Shown piece after piece: positions 1 through 9,057 of a DNA stretch of 64,000 nucleotides. The position numbers and the translations under genes were made by a program. Source of the DNA: RUG11690 sp045616665 (GTDB taxonomy: Bacteria > Bacteroidota > Bacteroidia > Bacteroidales > WCHB1-69). How positions within the stretch are numbered: position 1 is the first letter of the stretch; every line of letters starts with the position of its first letter. The notes under the pieces are model-generated. The model ran no database searches, was not told where the DNA came from, and saw nothing but the letters and a program-made list of their open reading frames with translations. Location of the stretch: contig JAZLHE010000047.1 in NCBI GenBank assembly GCA_045616665.1, forward strand, positions 62,001 through 126,000, read 5' to 3'.

Positions 1-2
1 CT

Positions 3-1283
3 ATCAACATTATGGATCCGGCAATGTATGAACCATTGGACGTGATTCTTCCTGTGATTAAGGATGCTATGGACGCGGACAATGCCGTTCAGTTGAAATA
101 TGCTGATGATTATGCCAGTGCCGCCAATATGTGGAAAAACAAACACGGTGAAGTAAGTAGCTTGAAGGCCTTGCGTGTGGCTGAAAAGAAAGCTGCCCAA
201 GAACAAGAACTTCGCAATTGGATTAATGCCAACAGCGAACGTCAGGAAAAATACGGCAAGTGCCTGGACAAAATCCAGAAAGTTTGCAAAGAATTTGACG
301 GCGTGGCTTACAAAGCCGTTATGGATGCCAACCTGTGCCTGTACGTTTCTCCTACCTTGATGGCCAGCTGGAGAATCAGAGGACAAGTGAAACTGGAAGA
401 CAAACAAAAAGCTTTCACAGAAGAAAAAATCACCAAAATACTTGAAACTTACGAAAAAGCTGTCAATGATAAGGATTTGAATACCGAAATTAAGATTATC
501 TTGGCTACGATGAAGGCCTGGAACAACGTTCCCGTTGAAAAACGTCCCGATATGCAAACCATCATTAACAAGTATTACAAGGGAAATCAAGATGTTTTTG
601 AAGCTGCTATCGCCAATTCAATATTTATCTCCAAAGACAATCTGGAAAAATATTTGCGCAAACCTTCCAACAAAATCTTAGAAAAAGATCCTATCTACCA
701 GTATATGAACGCTATTTTTACCGTTGTGTTGAGCAATCAATTTGTATATGCCGATCAGGAAAAACTGAATCTGCCTCGTCGCGCGTTTATTGCTGCCATT
801 AAGGAAATGAAGGCTGATACACCTATTTATCCGGATGCCAACAGCACAATGCGTACCACTTACGGTACCGTTTGCGACTATTTTCCTGCCGATGGTGTTC
901 ATTACAATTATTTCACCACGACTAAAGGTATCTTGGAAAAAGAAGTTCCCGGAGACCCGGAATTTGACGTTGCCCCAAGATTGAAACAGTTGATTTTGGA
1001 CAAGGATTTTGGTCAGTATGCCGATGAAGACGGTACTTTGCACGTATGCTTCTTATCCAACAACGATATTACCGGTGGTAACAGCGGCAGTCCGATTATG
1101 AACGGCAACGGCGAACTCATCGGTTTGGCTTTCGATGGCAATTGGGAAGCCCTGAGCAGCGACATCGTGTTTAATACCGAATTGCAGCGCTGCATCAACG
1201 TGGACGCCCGCTATGTACTTTTCGTTATCGATAAGTTTGGCGGTGCCGGATACCTGTTAAATGAAATGGATATTAGAAAATAA
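3..1283 (+). CDS. dpp7: S46 dipeptidyl-peptidase, DPP7 type (5' end missing)
   Basis: This is the C-terminal part of an S46 family serine exopeptidase, which removes dipeptides from the N-terminus of peptides in the periplasm. The reading frame is open to the window edge, so the signal peptide and the catalytic His and Asp lie upstream; full members have about 700 residues and 426 codons are seen here. The nucleophile is the Ser of GGNSGSP (codon 1083-1085). Eighteen residues later the specificity position is Gly (AFDGNWE, codon 1137-1139). In DPP11, which prefers Asp/Glu, this residue is Arg, so the DPP7 type (hydrophobic P1) is favoured. Helical domain sequence fills the first 250 residues. 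The stop is followed after 5 bases by the beta-lactamase-fold gene, so the two are probably one transcript. Such peptidases feed peptide-fermenting Bacteroidales. Confidence 0.93.
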   Translation: MNIMDPAMYEPLDVILPVIKDAMDADNAVQLKYADDYASAANMWKNKHGEVSSLKALRVAEKKAAQEQELRNWINANSERQEKYGKCLDKIQKVCKEFDGVAYKAVMDANLCLYVSPTLMASWRIRGQVKLEDKQKAFTEEKITKILETYEKAVNDKDLNTEIKIILATMKAWNNVPVEKRPDMQTIINKYYKGNQDVFEAAIANSIFISKDNLEKYLRKPSNKILEKDPIYQYMNAIFTVVLSNQFVYADQEKLNLPRRAFIAAIKEMKADTPIYPDANSTMRTTYGTVCDYFPADGVHYNYFTTTKGILEKEVPGDPEFDVAPRLKQLILDKDFGQYADEDGTLHVCFLSNNDITGGNSGSPIMNGNGELIGLAFDGNWEALSSDIVFNTELQRCINVDARYVLFVIDKFGGAGYLLNEMDIRK

Positions 1284-1288
1284 TTTTG

Positions 1289-2533
1289 ATGTTGAAAAAA
1301 ATATTCTTTAGTTTTTGTTTGATGCTATTATCGGTGTTGGTGTTCGCCAACACCGATAATGCTATTAAGAAACTGCCCAAAAAGGCAGAAAAAACCATTG
1401 ATTCGCTGATTTACAACGGATTGAAAAATCAAGTTTTTCCTGGTTGCCAAGTGGTGGTATTGAAAGAAGGCGAGGTGATTTTTGACAAATGTTATGGCTA
1501 TCAAACGTATTATCAGCACATTCCAATTACCGATAGTACGATGTACGATATGGCTTCGGTGACGAAGTCGGCGGCTACCACTTTGGCGGTCATGAAGTTG
1601 TATGACGAAGGAAAAATCGAGCTCGACAACCCAATCGGACAATTTTTGCCATATTTGCGTGGTACCGACAAAAGCCAAATCCCATTGATAGAATTGCTGA
1701 CCCATACCTCCGGAATGCCAGCGTTTATTCCTTTTTACAAGAAAATCGCCAACGACGACCGCTATATTTCCACGACCTATTCCGAACGGTTTTCAGTGCA
1801 AATTGCGGATAGCTGTTATTTGCGGACCGATTTTCAAGACAGCGTTCGTTATAAAATCGCCACCTGCAAACTGGGACAGAAAAAATATGTGTATAGTGAC
1901 TTGAATTTCTTCTTTTTGAAGGAAATGGTGGAAAATATCACGGGAATGCCCTTAGACCAGTATTTGAATCAGGAATTTTATCAGCCAATGGGACTTCGAC
2001 ATACCTGCTTCAATCCTCTAAAATGTGGTTTTTGCAAGGCAGATGTGGCTCCTACCGAACTGGACACGCTTTTCAGGCATCAGTTGGTGGAAGGTTATGT
2101 GCACGACCAAACCGCCGCTTTATTCGATGGCAATGCGGGCAATGCCGGACTTTTCTCAACGGCTTGCGAAATCGCCATCATCTTCCAAATGCTGATGGAT
2201 GGCGGCGTGTATGAAGGACATCGTTATTTGTCGGAACAAACGGTCAAATTCTTTACCAAAACGTACCCTATTCACAATTGCAACCGTCGGGCTTTGGGAT
2301 TTGACACGCCCTGTTATGCCCAATACAACGGGGTAATTCCCAAAATTGCCAGCAACAAGACCTTTGGCCATCAGGGATTTACCGGAAATGTGGTATGGTG
2401 TGATCCTGATGAGCATTTGGTTTATGTATTCGTTTCCAATAGAGTTTATCCTTATACCGAACCCAATAAGTTGGTGAAAAGCCAAATCCGTCTGACTGTT
2501 CACGATGCCATCTACGATGGATTGAAAAATTAA
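1289..2533 (+). CDS. Beta-lactamase-fold serine hydrolase (class C/PBP4*-like), exported
   Basis: A 414-residue exported serine hydrolase of the beta-lactamase/penicillin-binding family (Pfam Beta-lactamase). ATG 1289 is preferred to the TTG one codon before it. The N-terminus is a signal peptide (two Lys, then a hydrophobic run to about residue 20, ending VFA). The active-site SxxK is SVTK at residues 90-93 and the second motif is YSD near residue 202. A GHQGFTG stretch near residue 360 stands in place of the KTG strand motif. Many such proteins are esterases or D-amino-acid peptidases, not antibiotic-hydrolysing enzymes; in Bacteroidota they are often linked to cell-wall turnover. It sits directly behind the S46 peptidase, which fits a periplasmic peptide or muropeptide role. 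The substrate cannot be read from sequence. Confidence 0.88.
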   Translation: MLKKIFFSFCLMLLSVLVFANTDNAIKKLPKKAEKTIDSLIYNGLKNQVFPGCQVVVLKEGEVIFDKCYGYQTYYQHIPITDSTMYDMASVTKSAATTLAVMKLYDEGKIELDNPIGQFLPYLRGTDKSQIPLIELLTHTSGMPAFIPFYKKIANDDRYISTTYSERFSVQIADSCYLRTDFQDSVRYKIATCKLGQKKYVYSDLNFFFLKEMVENITGMPLDQYLNQEFYQPMGLRHTCFNPLKCGFCKADVAPTELDTLFRHQLVEGYVHDQTAALFDGNAGNAGLFSTACEIAIIFQMLMDGGVYEGHRYLSEQTVKFFTKTYPIHNCNRRALGFDTPCYAQYNGVIPKIASNKTFGHQGFTGNVVWCDPDEHLVYVFVSNRVYPYTEPNKLVKSQIRLTVHDAIYDGLKN

Positions 2534-2569
2534 ACTTTGCATCTTAAACATTCTAAAAGAAAGATTGTT

Positions 2570-4834
2570 ATGCCGCAAAAACCAATGAAAAAGAAAGTTA
2601 TATCCGAACCTATTCAGGTTCAGCCTACGCCTCAAAAAAAATTTCGTGGCTGGGCTTTGATTATTTTTATTGCGGCATTTGCCCTATATGCCAACACTTT
2701 TCATCATGGTTGGGTTTTAGATGATTATGGCAGTTTCAAGCTTAATATTTACGTAACAGCAGGAACAAATGGTTATCACGACATCCTGACCAAAACCTAC
2801 CGTCACGGTTCGGGTTTTTATACCGATAACCTGTATCGTCCTTTCTCGCAATTGATGTTTGCCACCGAATGGCAATTTTTCCCCGATTCACCAGGCCTGT
2901 ACCACGCCATCGGCGTATTTTTCTATGCGTTGGCTTGCGTTTTGCTTTTTGCGTTTCTCAAACGTCTGCTGAAAAATTATAATCGTTGGATTCCATTTTT
3001 TATCGCACTGCTTTTTGCAGCGCATCCAATTCATACTGAAGTAGTTGCAAACATTAAAAGTCGTGATGAGATTATGTGTTTCTTCTTCATAATCCTAACT
3101 TTGTATTTTTCTCTGCTTTATGTTGACAAGCAAAAATGGTATTTTCTGCCTTTCATGTTTGTTTCGTTCTTGCTGGCGATGTTTTCCAAGGAAAGTGCGA
3201 TTACGACTTTGGCTTTGTTGCCCGTTACGCTGTATTTTTTCAGAAAACCAAAAGCAAAAGAATACATCCTTTCTTTTTTAATCATTTTAATTCCTGCCAT
3301 TATTTATCTGTGCGTTCGAAAATCTATTTTGGCAAATTATCCTGAATCTCAATTTTTTCACGTTGATCCGGTAGATAACTATTTTTATGGCGAAGATTTA
3401 TTTACAGGTTGGGCAACGGCAATTATGCTTTTGGGACAATATCTCATCAAACTGTTCGTGCCTTACAAATTAGTATGCGATTATTCTTTGAGTCAATTTC
3501 CGCTTACCACATTTGCTGATTTATCCACTTGGATTTCGTTAGTAATTCATTTGGCGTTGTTGGTTTACGCCATCGTGGGTATCAAGAAGAAAAAACCTGT
3601 GGCATACGCCATTTTTTTCTACATTATCACGATGAGTATTTACAGTAACCTGATCTATCGTATAGGTTCTTCCTTTGCTGAACGATTTTTGTTTGTTCCG
3701 ACTTTGGGATTTTGTACGGCCATTGTTTTTATCTTCTTCCAAATATTTAAAATTGACGATAATAAAGCGATACTAAAGGGATCAAAATTTCCAGTCATTG
3801 CCATTTTTCTTTCTTTAATTTTCCTGTTATATTCGGGAAAAACAATTACTCGTGCGGCCGAATGGAAAGATCAGTTTACGCTTTTTGGCAAGGATGTTCA
3901 GAAATCGGATAAAAGTGCCCACATGCGCTTATATTGGGGGTTGGCTTTGCGCGACAAAGGGGACGAATATGCTGATGCCAATGTCAAAGAAACCAACTGG
4001 GTGAAAGTACAGGAAAACAACAAGCAGTTTTTTGAATGGACGTGGAAGGCCATCGAGCAATTCAAGAAAGGGGTGGAGATTTACCCGAAATACGCGGATT
4101 GCTATGAACAGTTGGGACTTCTGTATGACAAAATCGGCGTGAAAATCAATAATATGACCTATCGTGACACGGCGGAACAATATTATCTGCAATGTTTGAA
4201 ATTAGTGCCCAATAAAGCCACTGCCAATAGTAATTTAGCCAAAATTTATTTTGAAAGAGGGGATATTATGAAGGCCAAATTCTATTATCAAACAGCCATT
4301 TTGTACGATCCTTTATTGTCTGACGGCTATTTTAATTTAGGCAGCACTTACGGTATGTTGGCGATGTACGATTCTTCATTTTATTATTATCGAAAATGTC
4401 TGGAAATAGCGCCAAACCGTACAGATGCCATACTATATATGGGATTGAACTATTTCAATATCAACAAAGTAGATTCAGCACTTATTTATTATGATAAGGC
4501 AATACAAATGGATCCCTATCTTTATTCCAGTTATGTTTTGAAAACCAAGGCATTGATGTTGACAAACCGGTGGGATGAAGGCGAAGCGGTGATTGACAAG
4601 GCAATATCAATGTTCCCCTATCAAGGAGAGTTGTATTACTACAAGGGTTTGGCCGATAAAAACAAGGCCAATTTCGCGGCGGCCTTGGCAGATATGAACA
4701 AATGCATACAGTATCAGCAAAATTTTTTAGAAGCATACCGCGAAAAAGGAGATTTGTTTAATCGTTTAGGTCAACGCGATTCCGCAGGATTTTATTTCAA
4801 TTTTGTAAGTCAGATTGAAGCACAAATAAAGTAA
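2570..4834 (+). CDS. TMTC-like membrane protein with C-terminal TPR repeats
   Basis: A 754-residue integral membrane protein. ATG 2570 is chosen over an in-frame TTG 33 bases upstream because the normal basic N-terminus starts there. The first 430 residues hold about ten hydrophobic segments. An early loop carries VLDDYGS and a second carries AHPIHTEVVANIKSRDE. Both match the acidic loop motifs of the TMTC/DUF1736 branch of GT-C glycosyltransferases, which in animals O-mannosylate proteins. From about residue 490 to the end there are tandem tetratricopeptide repeats. The likely role is transfer of a lipid-linked sugar to exported proteins, with the TPRs binding the target. The family call is firm; the glycosyltransferase activity of bacterial members is inference. 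It is the third gene of the operon, 36 bases behind its neighbour. Confidence 0.85.
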   Translation: MPQKPMKKKVISEPIQVQPTPQKKFRGWALIIFIAAFALYANTFHHGWVLDDYGSFKLNIYVTAGTNGYHDILTKTYRHGSGFYTDNLYRPFSQLMFATEWQFFPDSPGLYHAIGVFFYALACVLLFAFLKRLLKNYNRWIPFFIALLFAAHPIHTEVVANIKSRDEIMCFFFIILTLYFSLLYVDKQKWYFLPFMFVSFLLAMFSKESAITTLALLPVTLYFFRKPKAKEYILSFLIILIPAIIYLCVRKSILANYPESQFFHVDPVDNYFYGEDLFTGWATAIMLLGQYLIKLFVPYKLVCDYSLSQFPLTTFADLSTWISLVIHLALLVYAIVGIKKKKPVAYAIFFYIITMSIYSNLIYRIGSSFAERFLFVPTLGFCTAIVFIFFQIFKIDDNKAILKGSKFPVIAIFLSLIFLLYSGKTITRAAEWKDQFTLFGKDVQKSDKSAHMRLYWGLALRDKGDEYADANVKETNWVKVQENNKQFFEWTWKAIEQFKKGVEIYPKYADCYEQLGLLYDKIGVKINNMTYRDTAEQYYLQCLKLVPNKATANSNLAKIYFERGDIMKAKFYYQTAILYDPLLSDGYFNLGSTYGMLAMYDSSFYYYRKCLEIAPNRTDAILYMGLNYFNINKVDSALIYYDKAIQMDPYLYSSYVLKTKALMLTNRWDEGEAVIDKAISMFPYQGELYYYKGLADKNKANFAAALADMNKCIQYQQNFLEAYREKGDLFNRLGQRDSAGFYFNFVSQIEAQIK

Positions 4835-4853
4835 CCAATACAAAATATTTTCG

Positions 4854-4861
4854 TATTTTTG
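4854..4861 (+). promoter_or_regulatory. Bacteroidota -7 promoter element
   Basis: TATTTTTG followed by C fits the TAnnTTTG -7 element of the Bacteroidota sigma-ABfr factor. It lies 42 bases before the aminotransferase ATG and shortly after the preceding stop. No clear -33 TTTG is seen. Confidence 0.7.
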
Positions 4862-4903
4862 CAGGCTTTTATTTAACTACAATAACATTAAAAAATTATA
4901 ACA

Positions 4904-6103
4904 ATGCCAAAAATTTCAACAAAAGGGGAAACAATGCCCTCATCGCCAATCAGAAAATTGGTTCCATTTTCTGACGAAGCAAAAAAGAGAGGTGTTCACG
5001 TATATCACCTCAATATTGGTCAGCCCGACATTGAAACGCCGGAAGGTGCAAGAAATGCGGTGAAAAATTTCGACCAGAAAGTGATTGCTTACAGCCATTC
5101 TGCCGGTAATATGTCTTGCCGCGAAAAGTTGGCCCAATATTACAAAAGCGTAAATATTGACATTACGCCAGAAGAAATTCTGATGACCACCGGCGGTTCT
5201 GAGGCCATTTTGTTTGCTTTCAACAGCTGCCTGGATTACGGTGATGAAGTGATTATTCCAGAACCTTTCTATGCCAATTACAATGGTTTTGCATTGACTT
5301 GCGGCGTGAAGGTAAAACCTATCATGTCCACCATCAATGACGGTTTCGCTTTGCCTTCGATTGAAGAATTTGAAAAAATCATCACGCCGAAGACCAAGGC
5401 CATCATGATTTGCAACCCCAACAACCCAACGGGTTATCTTTATTCCAAAGAAGAAATCCTGAAATTGGCTGAAATCGTTAAAAAACACGATTTATTCTTG
5501 TTTGCTGACGAGGTCTATAGAGAATTCTGCTACGACGGAATTAAGCATTTTTCAGTGATGGAAGTTCCTGAAATCGCTCAAAACGTAGTTTTGTTGGATT
5601 CCGTGTCAAAACGTTACAGTGCTTGTGGTGTTCGTATCGGTGCATTCATCACCCACAACAAAGACGTTTATGCTACCGCAATGAAATTTGCGCAGGCCCG
5701 TTTGAGTCCTCCAACTTACGGCCAAGTGCTGACTGAAGCCGCCGTTGACACGCCAAAAGCATATTTTGATGCCGTAATCAGCGATTACGTCGCCCGCCGC
5801 AACACCGTTGTTGATGCCATCAACGCGATGCCGGGTTGTCTTTGTCCAAAACCCAAAGGAGCTTTCTATGCGGTGGCCCGTTTGCCTATTGACAATTCCG
5901 ACAAGTTCTGCCGCTGGTTATTGGAAGACTTCAACTTGAATGGCAAGACCGTGATGTTGGCCCCTGCCACTGGTTTCTATTCAACCAAAGGCAAAGGCAC
6001 GGATGAAGTTCGTATCAGCTATTGCTTGAAAGTTGATGACTTGAAAGAAGCCATGAAGTGCCTCGAGGCAGCCCTGAAGGTTTATCCAGGCCGCACCATT
6101 TAA
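4904..6103 (+). CDS. PLP-dependent aminotransferase (aspartate aminotransferase family, class I)
   Basis: A 399-residue cytoplasmic fold-type I aminotransferase that moves an amino group between an amino acid and a 2-oxo acid. The PLP Schiff-base lysine is K236 in SVSKRYSACGVRIG. The family signatures NPNNPTG (cofactor binding) and the downstream Arg of GVRIGAF are present, and the length is normal. The relatives in subgroup I-gamma include aspartate and other amino acid aminotransferases, so the substrate is not certain. The gene has its own promoter about 40 bases upstream and an intrinsic terminator after it, so it is probably a single-gene unit. ATG 4904 is followed by a second in-frame ATG at residue 11, but the alignment-like N-terminus (ISTKGETMPSSPIRK) supports the first. 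Confidence 0.92.
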   Translation: MPKISTKGETMPSSPIRKLVPFSDEAKKRGVHVYHLNIGQPDIETPEGARNAVKNFDQKVIAYSHSAGNMSCREKLAQYYKSVNIDITPEEILMTTGGSEAILFAFNSCLDYGDEVIIPEPFYANYNGFALTCGVKVKPIMSTINDGFALPSIEEFEKIITPKTKAIMICNPNNPTGYLYSKEEILKLAEIVKKHDLFLFADEVYREFCYDGIKHFSVMEVPEIAQNVVLLDSVSKRYSACGVRIGAFITHNKDVYATAMKFAQARLSPPTYGQVLTEAAVDTPKAYFDAVISDYVARRNTVVDAINAMPGCLCPKPKGAFYAVARLPIDNSDKFCRWLLEDFNLNGKTVMLAPATGFYSTKGKGTDEVRISYCLKVDDLKEAMKCLEAALKVYPGRTI

Positions 6104-6130
6104 TTGTAAATTGTTTTACAAAATATGTTG

Positions 6131-6162
6131 TAAGGGCGGAAATTTTTTCGCCCTTATATTTT
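6131..6162 (+). terminator. Intrinsic terminator after the aminotransferase
   Basis: An 8-bp stem TAAGGGCG/CGCCCTTA (6131-6138 and 6149-6156) with a 10-base loop, followed by TATTTT. It ends the aminotransferase unit 28 bases past its stop. Confidence 0.75.
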
Positions 6163-6175
6163 AAAATTCAAATCT

Positions 6176-6736
6176 ATGATTGTTATAGGAATTACGGGAA
6201 CTTTGGGAGCTGGAAAAGGCACCATCGTGGATTATCTGATTCAACAACGACAATTTCTTCACTTTTCAGTTCGCAGTTATTTAATCGAAGAGGCACAACG
6301 ACGCAATATGCCGATTAATCGCGATACCTTTGTGGTGGTCGCTAATAGTTTGCGGGCAGCACATTCACCATCGTTTATTACGGATGAATTATATAAGCGC
6401 GCACTTGACAGCGGTCAAAATGCCATTATCGAGAGTATTAGAACCCCTGGCGAGGTAGATTCTCTTCGACAAAAGGGGAAATTCGTTTTGTTGGCCGTGG
6501 ATGCGGATCCCAAAATTCGATACGAACGCATTGTTTCTCGCAATTCCGAAACCGACCACGTCAGTTTTGAAACTTTTATTGAGAATGAGCAACGTGAAAT
6601 GACGTCTGAAGATCCCAACAAGCAGAACCTTTCCAAGTGTATTGCGTTGGCCGATTATACCTTGCGAAACAATGGCAACTTTGAGGCATTATATCAACAA
6701 ATAGACAAGATTATTAAAAATATTGAGCATGAATAG
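6176..6736 (+). CDS. P-loop nucleotide kinase (dNMP kinase/dephospho-CoA kinase-like)
   Basis: A 186-residue P-loop kinase. Walker A is GTLGAGKGT at residues 8-16, the GKG form typical of adenylate-kinase-like and deoxynucleotide kinases. An internal RYERIVSRN segment is a lid-like, Arg-rich stretch of the kind that binds phosphates. The gene overlaps the following dCMP deaminase gene by 8 bases. That coupling suggests a role in supplying or recycling deoxynucleoside monophosphates. No CoaE-specific feature is visible, so I do not call it coaE. No promoter motif is seen in the 13 bases after the upstream terminator hairpin. ATG 6176 is the only plausible start ahead of the P-loop. Confidence 0.75.
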   Translation: MIVIGITGTLGAGKGTIVDYLIQQRQFLHFSVRSYLIEEAQRRNMPINRDTFVVVANSLRAAHSPSFITDELYKRALDSGQNAIIESIRTPGEVDSLRQKGKFVLLAVDADPKIRYERIVSRNSETDHVSFETFIENEQREMTSEDPNKQNLSKCIALADYTLRNNGNFEALYQQIDKIIKNIEHE

Positions 6737-7229
6737 CAACGAAAACAATGAATACAGACGTCCTTCTTGGGACGAATACTTTATGGAAATCGCCAATACG
6801 GTAAGTAAGCGCGCCACTTGCGACCGTGGACGTAGCGGCTGCGTCATCGTTCGCGACCGACAGATTCTGGTGACGGGATATGTGGGTTCGCCCAAAGGTC
6901 TTCCGCATTGTGACGAAGTGGGACATCAGTTCAAGCGCACTGTCCATGAAGACGGAACCGTTACCGAACATTGTGTCCGCACCGTGCACGCTGAACAAAA
7001 CGCCATTTGTCAAGCTGCCAAACTGGGAATTTCTCTACAGGGAAGCACACTTTATTGCCGTATGACGCCTTGTCGGGTTTGTGCAATGTTAATTATCAAC
7101 TGTGGCATTGAACGCGTAGTATGTGAGAAAAAATACCACGCCGGTGCTGAATCTGAAGAGATGTTCCGAATGGCGGGAGTGAAGCTGGACTTCTTCTCGG
7201 ATGAAGTGATGCAATATGACAGACAATAA
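6729..7229 (+). CDS. dCMP deaminase-family zinc deaminase
   Basis: A 166-residue cytidine/deoxycytidylate deaminase-like enzyme. The zinc site is complete: HAE at residues 87-89 (zinc His plus proton-shuttling Glu) and PCRVC with Cys115 and Cys118. The early SKRATCDRG resembles the SKRSTC segment of dCMP deaminases, which make dUMP, the substrate of thymidylate synthase (thyA is in this window at 26.3 kb). The ATG at 6729 overlaps the upstream kinase stop by 8 bases, so translation is probably coupled; a TTG at 6723 is an alternative. A strong terminator follows directly. The dCMP assignment rests on family resemblance; other nucleotide deaminases share this zinc site. Confidence 0.9.
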   Translation: MNSNENNEYRRPSWDEYFMEIANTVSKRATCDRGRSGCVIVRDRQILVTGYVGSPKGLPHCDEVGHQFKRTVHEDGTVTEHCVRTVHAEQNAICQAAKLGISLQGSTLYCRMTPCRVCAMLIINCGIERVVCEKKYHAGAESEEMFRMAGVKLDFFSDEVMQYDRQ

Positions 7230-7270
7230 AAAAGAGGAGGGACCGACTAACGTTGGTCCCTCCTCTTTTA
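7228..7270. terminator. Bidirectional intrinsic terminator between convergent genes
   Basis: A long near-perfect hairpin: an arm of about 18 bases at 7230-7247, loop TAAC, and its complement at 7252-7269. A-tract and T-tract flanks serve both strands. It ends the deaminase unit on plus and pepT on minus. Confidence 0.92.
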
Positions 7271-7280
7271 AAGTATGTAA

Positions 7281-8495
7281 TTATTCCGCTTTGGAAATAT
7301 TTACAATTACCTCAACCGCCTTCACCATCGATTCCAAAGGAACATATTCATATTTGCCGTGGAAGTTGTGACCGCCGGCAAAAATGTTGGGACAGGGCAG
7401 ACCCTTGAATGATAAATTGGCACCGTCAGTACCACCGCGAATGGGTTGCACCTTGGGGGTGATTCCAGCTTCCTTCATTGCCTTTTCGGCTCTTTCCACC
7501 ACGAAGAAAACGGGTTCTACCTTTTCCCGCATATTATAATATTGGTCTTTGATTTCGCAACTTACGCGACCAGGATACTTCACGTTCAAAAATTCCACAA
7601 TTTGTTGAATCATTTTCTTTTTTTCCTCAAATTTGCCGCGGTCGTGGTCTCGAATGATGTAATTCAACTGAGAATTTTCCACCGTTCCTTCCGTATGAGT
7701 TAACAAAAAGAAACCTTCATAATCCTGCGTATTTTGAGGTCTTTCAAATTCGGGCAGCAAGGCGTTGAATTCCATCGCCATCAATTGCGAATTGACCATT
7801 TTCCCCTTGGCATAACCCGGATGGATATTACGTCCCTGAAATTTAATAACCGCAGAAGCCGCATTGAAATTTTCGTATTCCAATTCACCGATGGCACCGC
7901 CGTCCATCGTATAGGCAAAGTCACAGGCAAATTTTTCCACGTTAAAGAATGCCACGCCTTTGCCGATTTCTTCGTCTGGCGTAAAGCCGACTCTGATTTT
8001 GCCGTGCTTGATTTCAGGATGTTGCAACAAATATTCCATTGCACTGACAATTTCGGCAATGCCGGCCTTGTCGTCGGCTCCCAACAAAGTTTTGCCATCC
8101 GTAGTCAATAAAGTCTGACCCATATAATCCTTCATTTCCGGAAAATCGGCAATGGTCAACGCGGTATTGCTTTCCGCATCGAGCATAATGTCTTTGCCGT
8201 CGTAATTCTCTACAATGCGTGGAGCGGCAATGCCCGGCATATCGGGAGCGGTATCAAAATGGGAAATAAAGCCAATGACAGGTTGTTTTTCGTCACAATT
8301 GGCAGGCAAAGTGGCGGTTACATAACCATATTGGTCTTTTTCCACTTCTTGCAGACCGATTTTTTTCAGTTCTTCTACCAAAAAATCGCCAAAAACCAAC
8401 TGTCCGGGCGTACTTGGATAGGTTTCAGATGTTTCATCTGAAGTGGTGGCATACGAAATGTATTTCGTAAAGCGGGATAATAATGTTTGTTTCAT
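7281..8495 (-). CDS. pepT: Peptidase T (tripeptide aminopeptidase, M20)
   Basis: A 404-residue cytoplasmic zinc aminopeptidase that takes the N-terminal residue off tripeptides; the length matches the family (about 405-410). The metal-site motifs are all present: SHFDTAPD (His and Asp), LGADDKAG (bridging Asp), TPDEEIGKG (catalytic Glu-Glu) and the late HNFHGKYEYVP (His). ATG 8495 (MKQTLLSRFTKY) is chosen because the longer open frame upstream reads through ruvC coding sequence. The gene starts 4 bases after the ruvC stop, so it is the last gene of the corA-retropepsin-ruvC-pepT operon and ends at a strong shared terminator. It would finish the degradation of peptides taken up by the cell. 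Confidence 0.96.
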   Translation of the reverse strand: MKQTLLSRFTKYISYATTSDETSETYPSTPGQLVFGDFLVEELKKIGLQEVEKDQYGYVTATLPANCDEKQPVIGFISHFDTAPDMPGIAAPRIVENYDGKDIMLDAESNTALTIADFPEMKDYMGQTLLTTDGKTLLGADDKAGIAEIVSAMEYLLQHPEIKHGKIRVGFTPDEEIGKGVAFFNVEKFACDFAYTMDGGAIGELEYENFNAASAVIKFQGRNIHPGYAKGKMVNSQLMAMEFNALLPEFERPQNTQDYEGFFLLTHTEGTVENSQLNYIIRDHDRGKFEEKKKMIQQIVEFLNVKYPGRVSCEIKDQYYNMREKVEPVFFVVERAEKAMKEAGITPKVQPIRGGTDGANLSFKGLPCPNIFAGGHNFHGKYEYVPLESMVKAVEVIVNISKAE

Positions 8496-8499
8496 ATTT

Positions 8500-9057
8500 T
8501 TATTTTTTGATGATTCTATCTGCGTTTTTGGCAAGAAATCCTTCCCAGCCCGAAAAATGTTGCTGAGAACCCAACTGCACCCGGTTTTGCAAGTGATGAC
8601 AAACCGCCACAGCCAAAGCATCTGTCGCATCCAGGTATTTTACATCATCCGGAATAGGATACATTCTACGCAACATAGCTGCCACTTGCTCTTTCGCCGC
8701 ACTACCATTTCCCGTCACCGACATTTTAATCTTTCGCGGTGAATATTCATTGATTTCCAACGCTTTATGAATGGAAGCGGCAATCACAACGCCTTGCGCG
8801 CGCCCCAATTTCAACATCGACTGCGCACTTTTGCCCAAAAACGGGGCTTCGATGGCTAAAATATTGGGATGGTATTGGTCGATAACTTGTGTGACAAATT
8901 CAAAAATCTGCTTGAGTTTGGCCGGCTGGTCGGGTAACTTTTTCAAGTTCAACACATCCAAGGTCACCAATTCCGATTTCACCGGCGTGGCCTTCAATAT
9001 CGCCCAACCCATAATCTGCGTTCCTGGATCTACTCCCAAAATAACATTCTCTTCCAT
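8500..9057 (-). CDS. ruvC: Crossover junction endodeoxyribonuclease RuvC
   Basis: A 185-residue Holliday-junction resolvase. The RNase H-fold acidic residues are visible: Asp in LGVDPGT (residue 10), Glu in AIEAPF, and Asp residues in YLDATDALAVAVCHH. It cuts four-way junctions held by RuvAB during recombinational repair; ruvA and ruvB are not in the window. ATG 9057 is chosen. Its A is also the last base of the upstream gene's TGA (TGATG), a typical sign of translational re-initiation. The pepT start is 4 bases downstream. Length and motifs are ordinary for the family. Confidence 0.96.
   Translation of the reverse strand: MEENVILGVDPGTQIMGWAILKATPVKSELVTLDVLNLKKLPDQPAKLKQIFEFVTQVIDQYHPNILAIEAPFLGKSAQSMLKLGRAQGVVIAASIHKALEINEYSPRKIKMSVTGNGSAAKEQVAAMLRRMYPIPDDVKYLDATDALAVAVCHHLQNRVQLGSQQHFSGWEGFLAKNADRIIKK

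Noticed and set aside
4940..5488. A 182-codon open frame on the minus strand inside the aminotransferase gene
   Set aside because: It lies fully antisense to a gene with complete catalytic motifs, and its translation shows no domain; it is a codon-bias shadow.
6058..6318. An 86-codon plus-strand frame across the aminotransferase terminator
   Set aside because: It spans the end of one gene, a terminator hairpin and the start of the kinase gene; its translation has no signal or motif.
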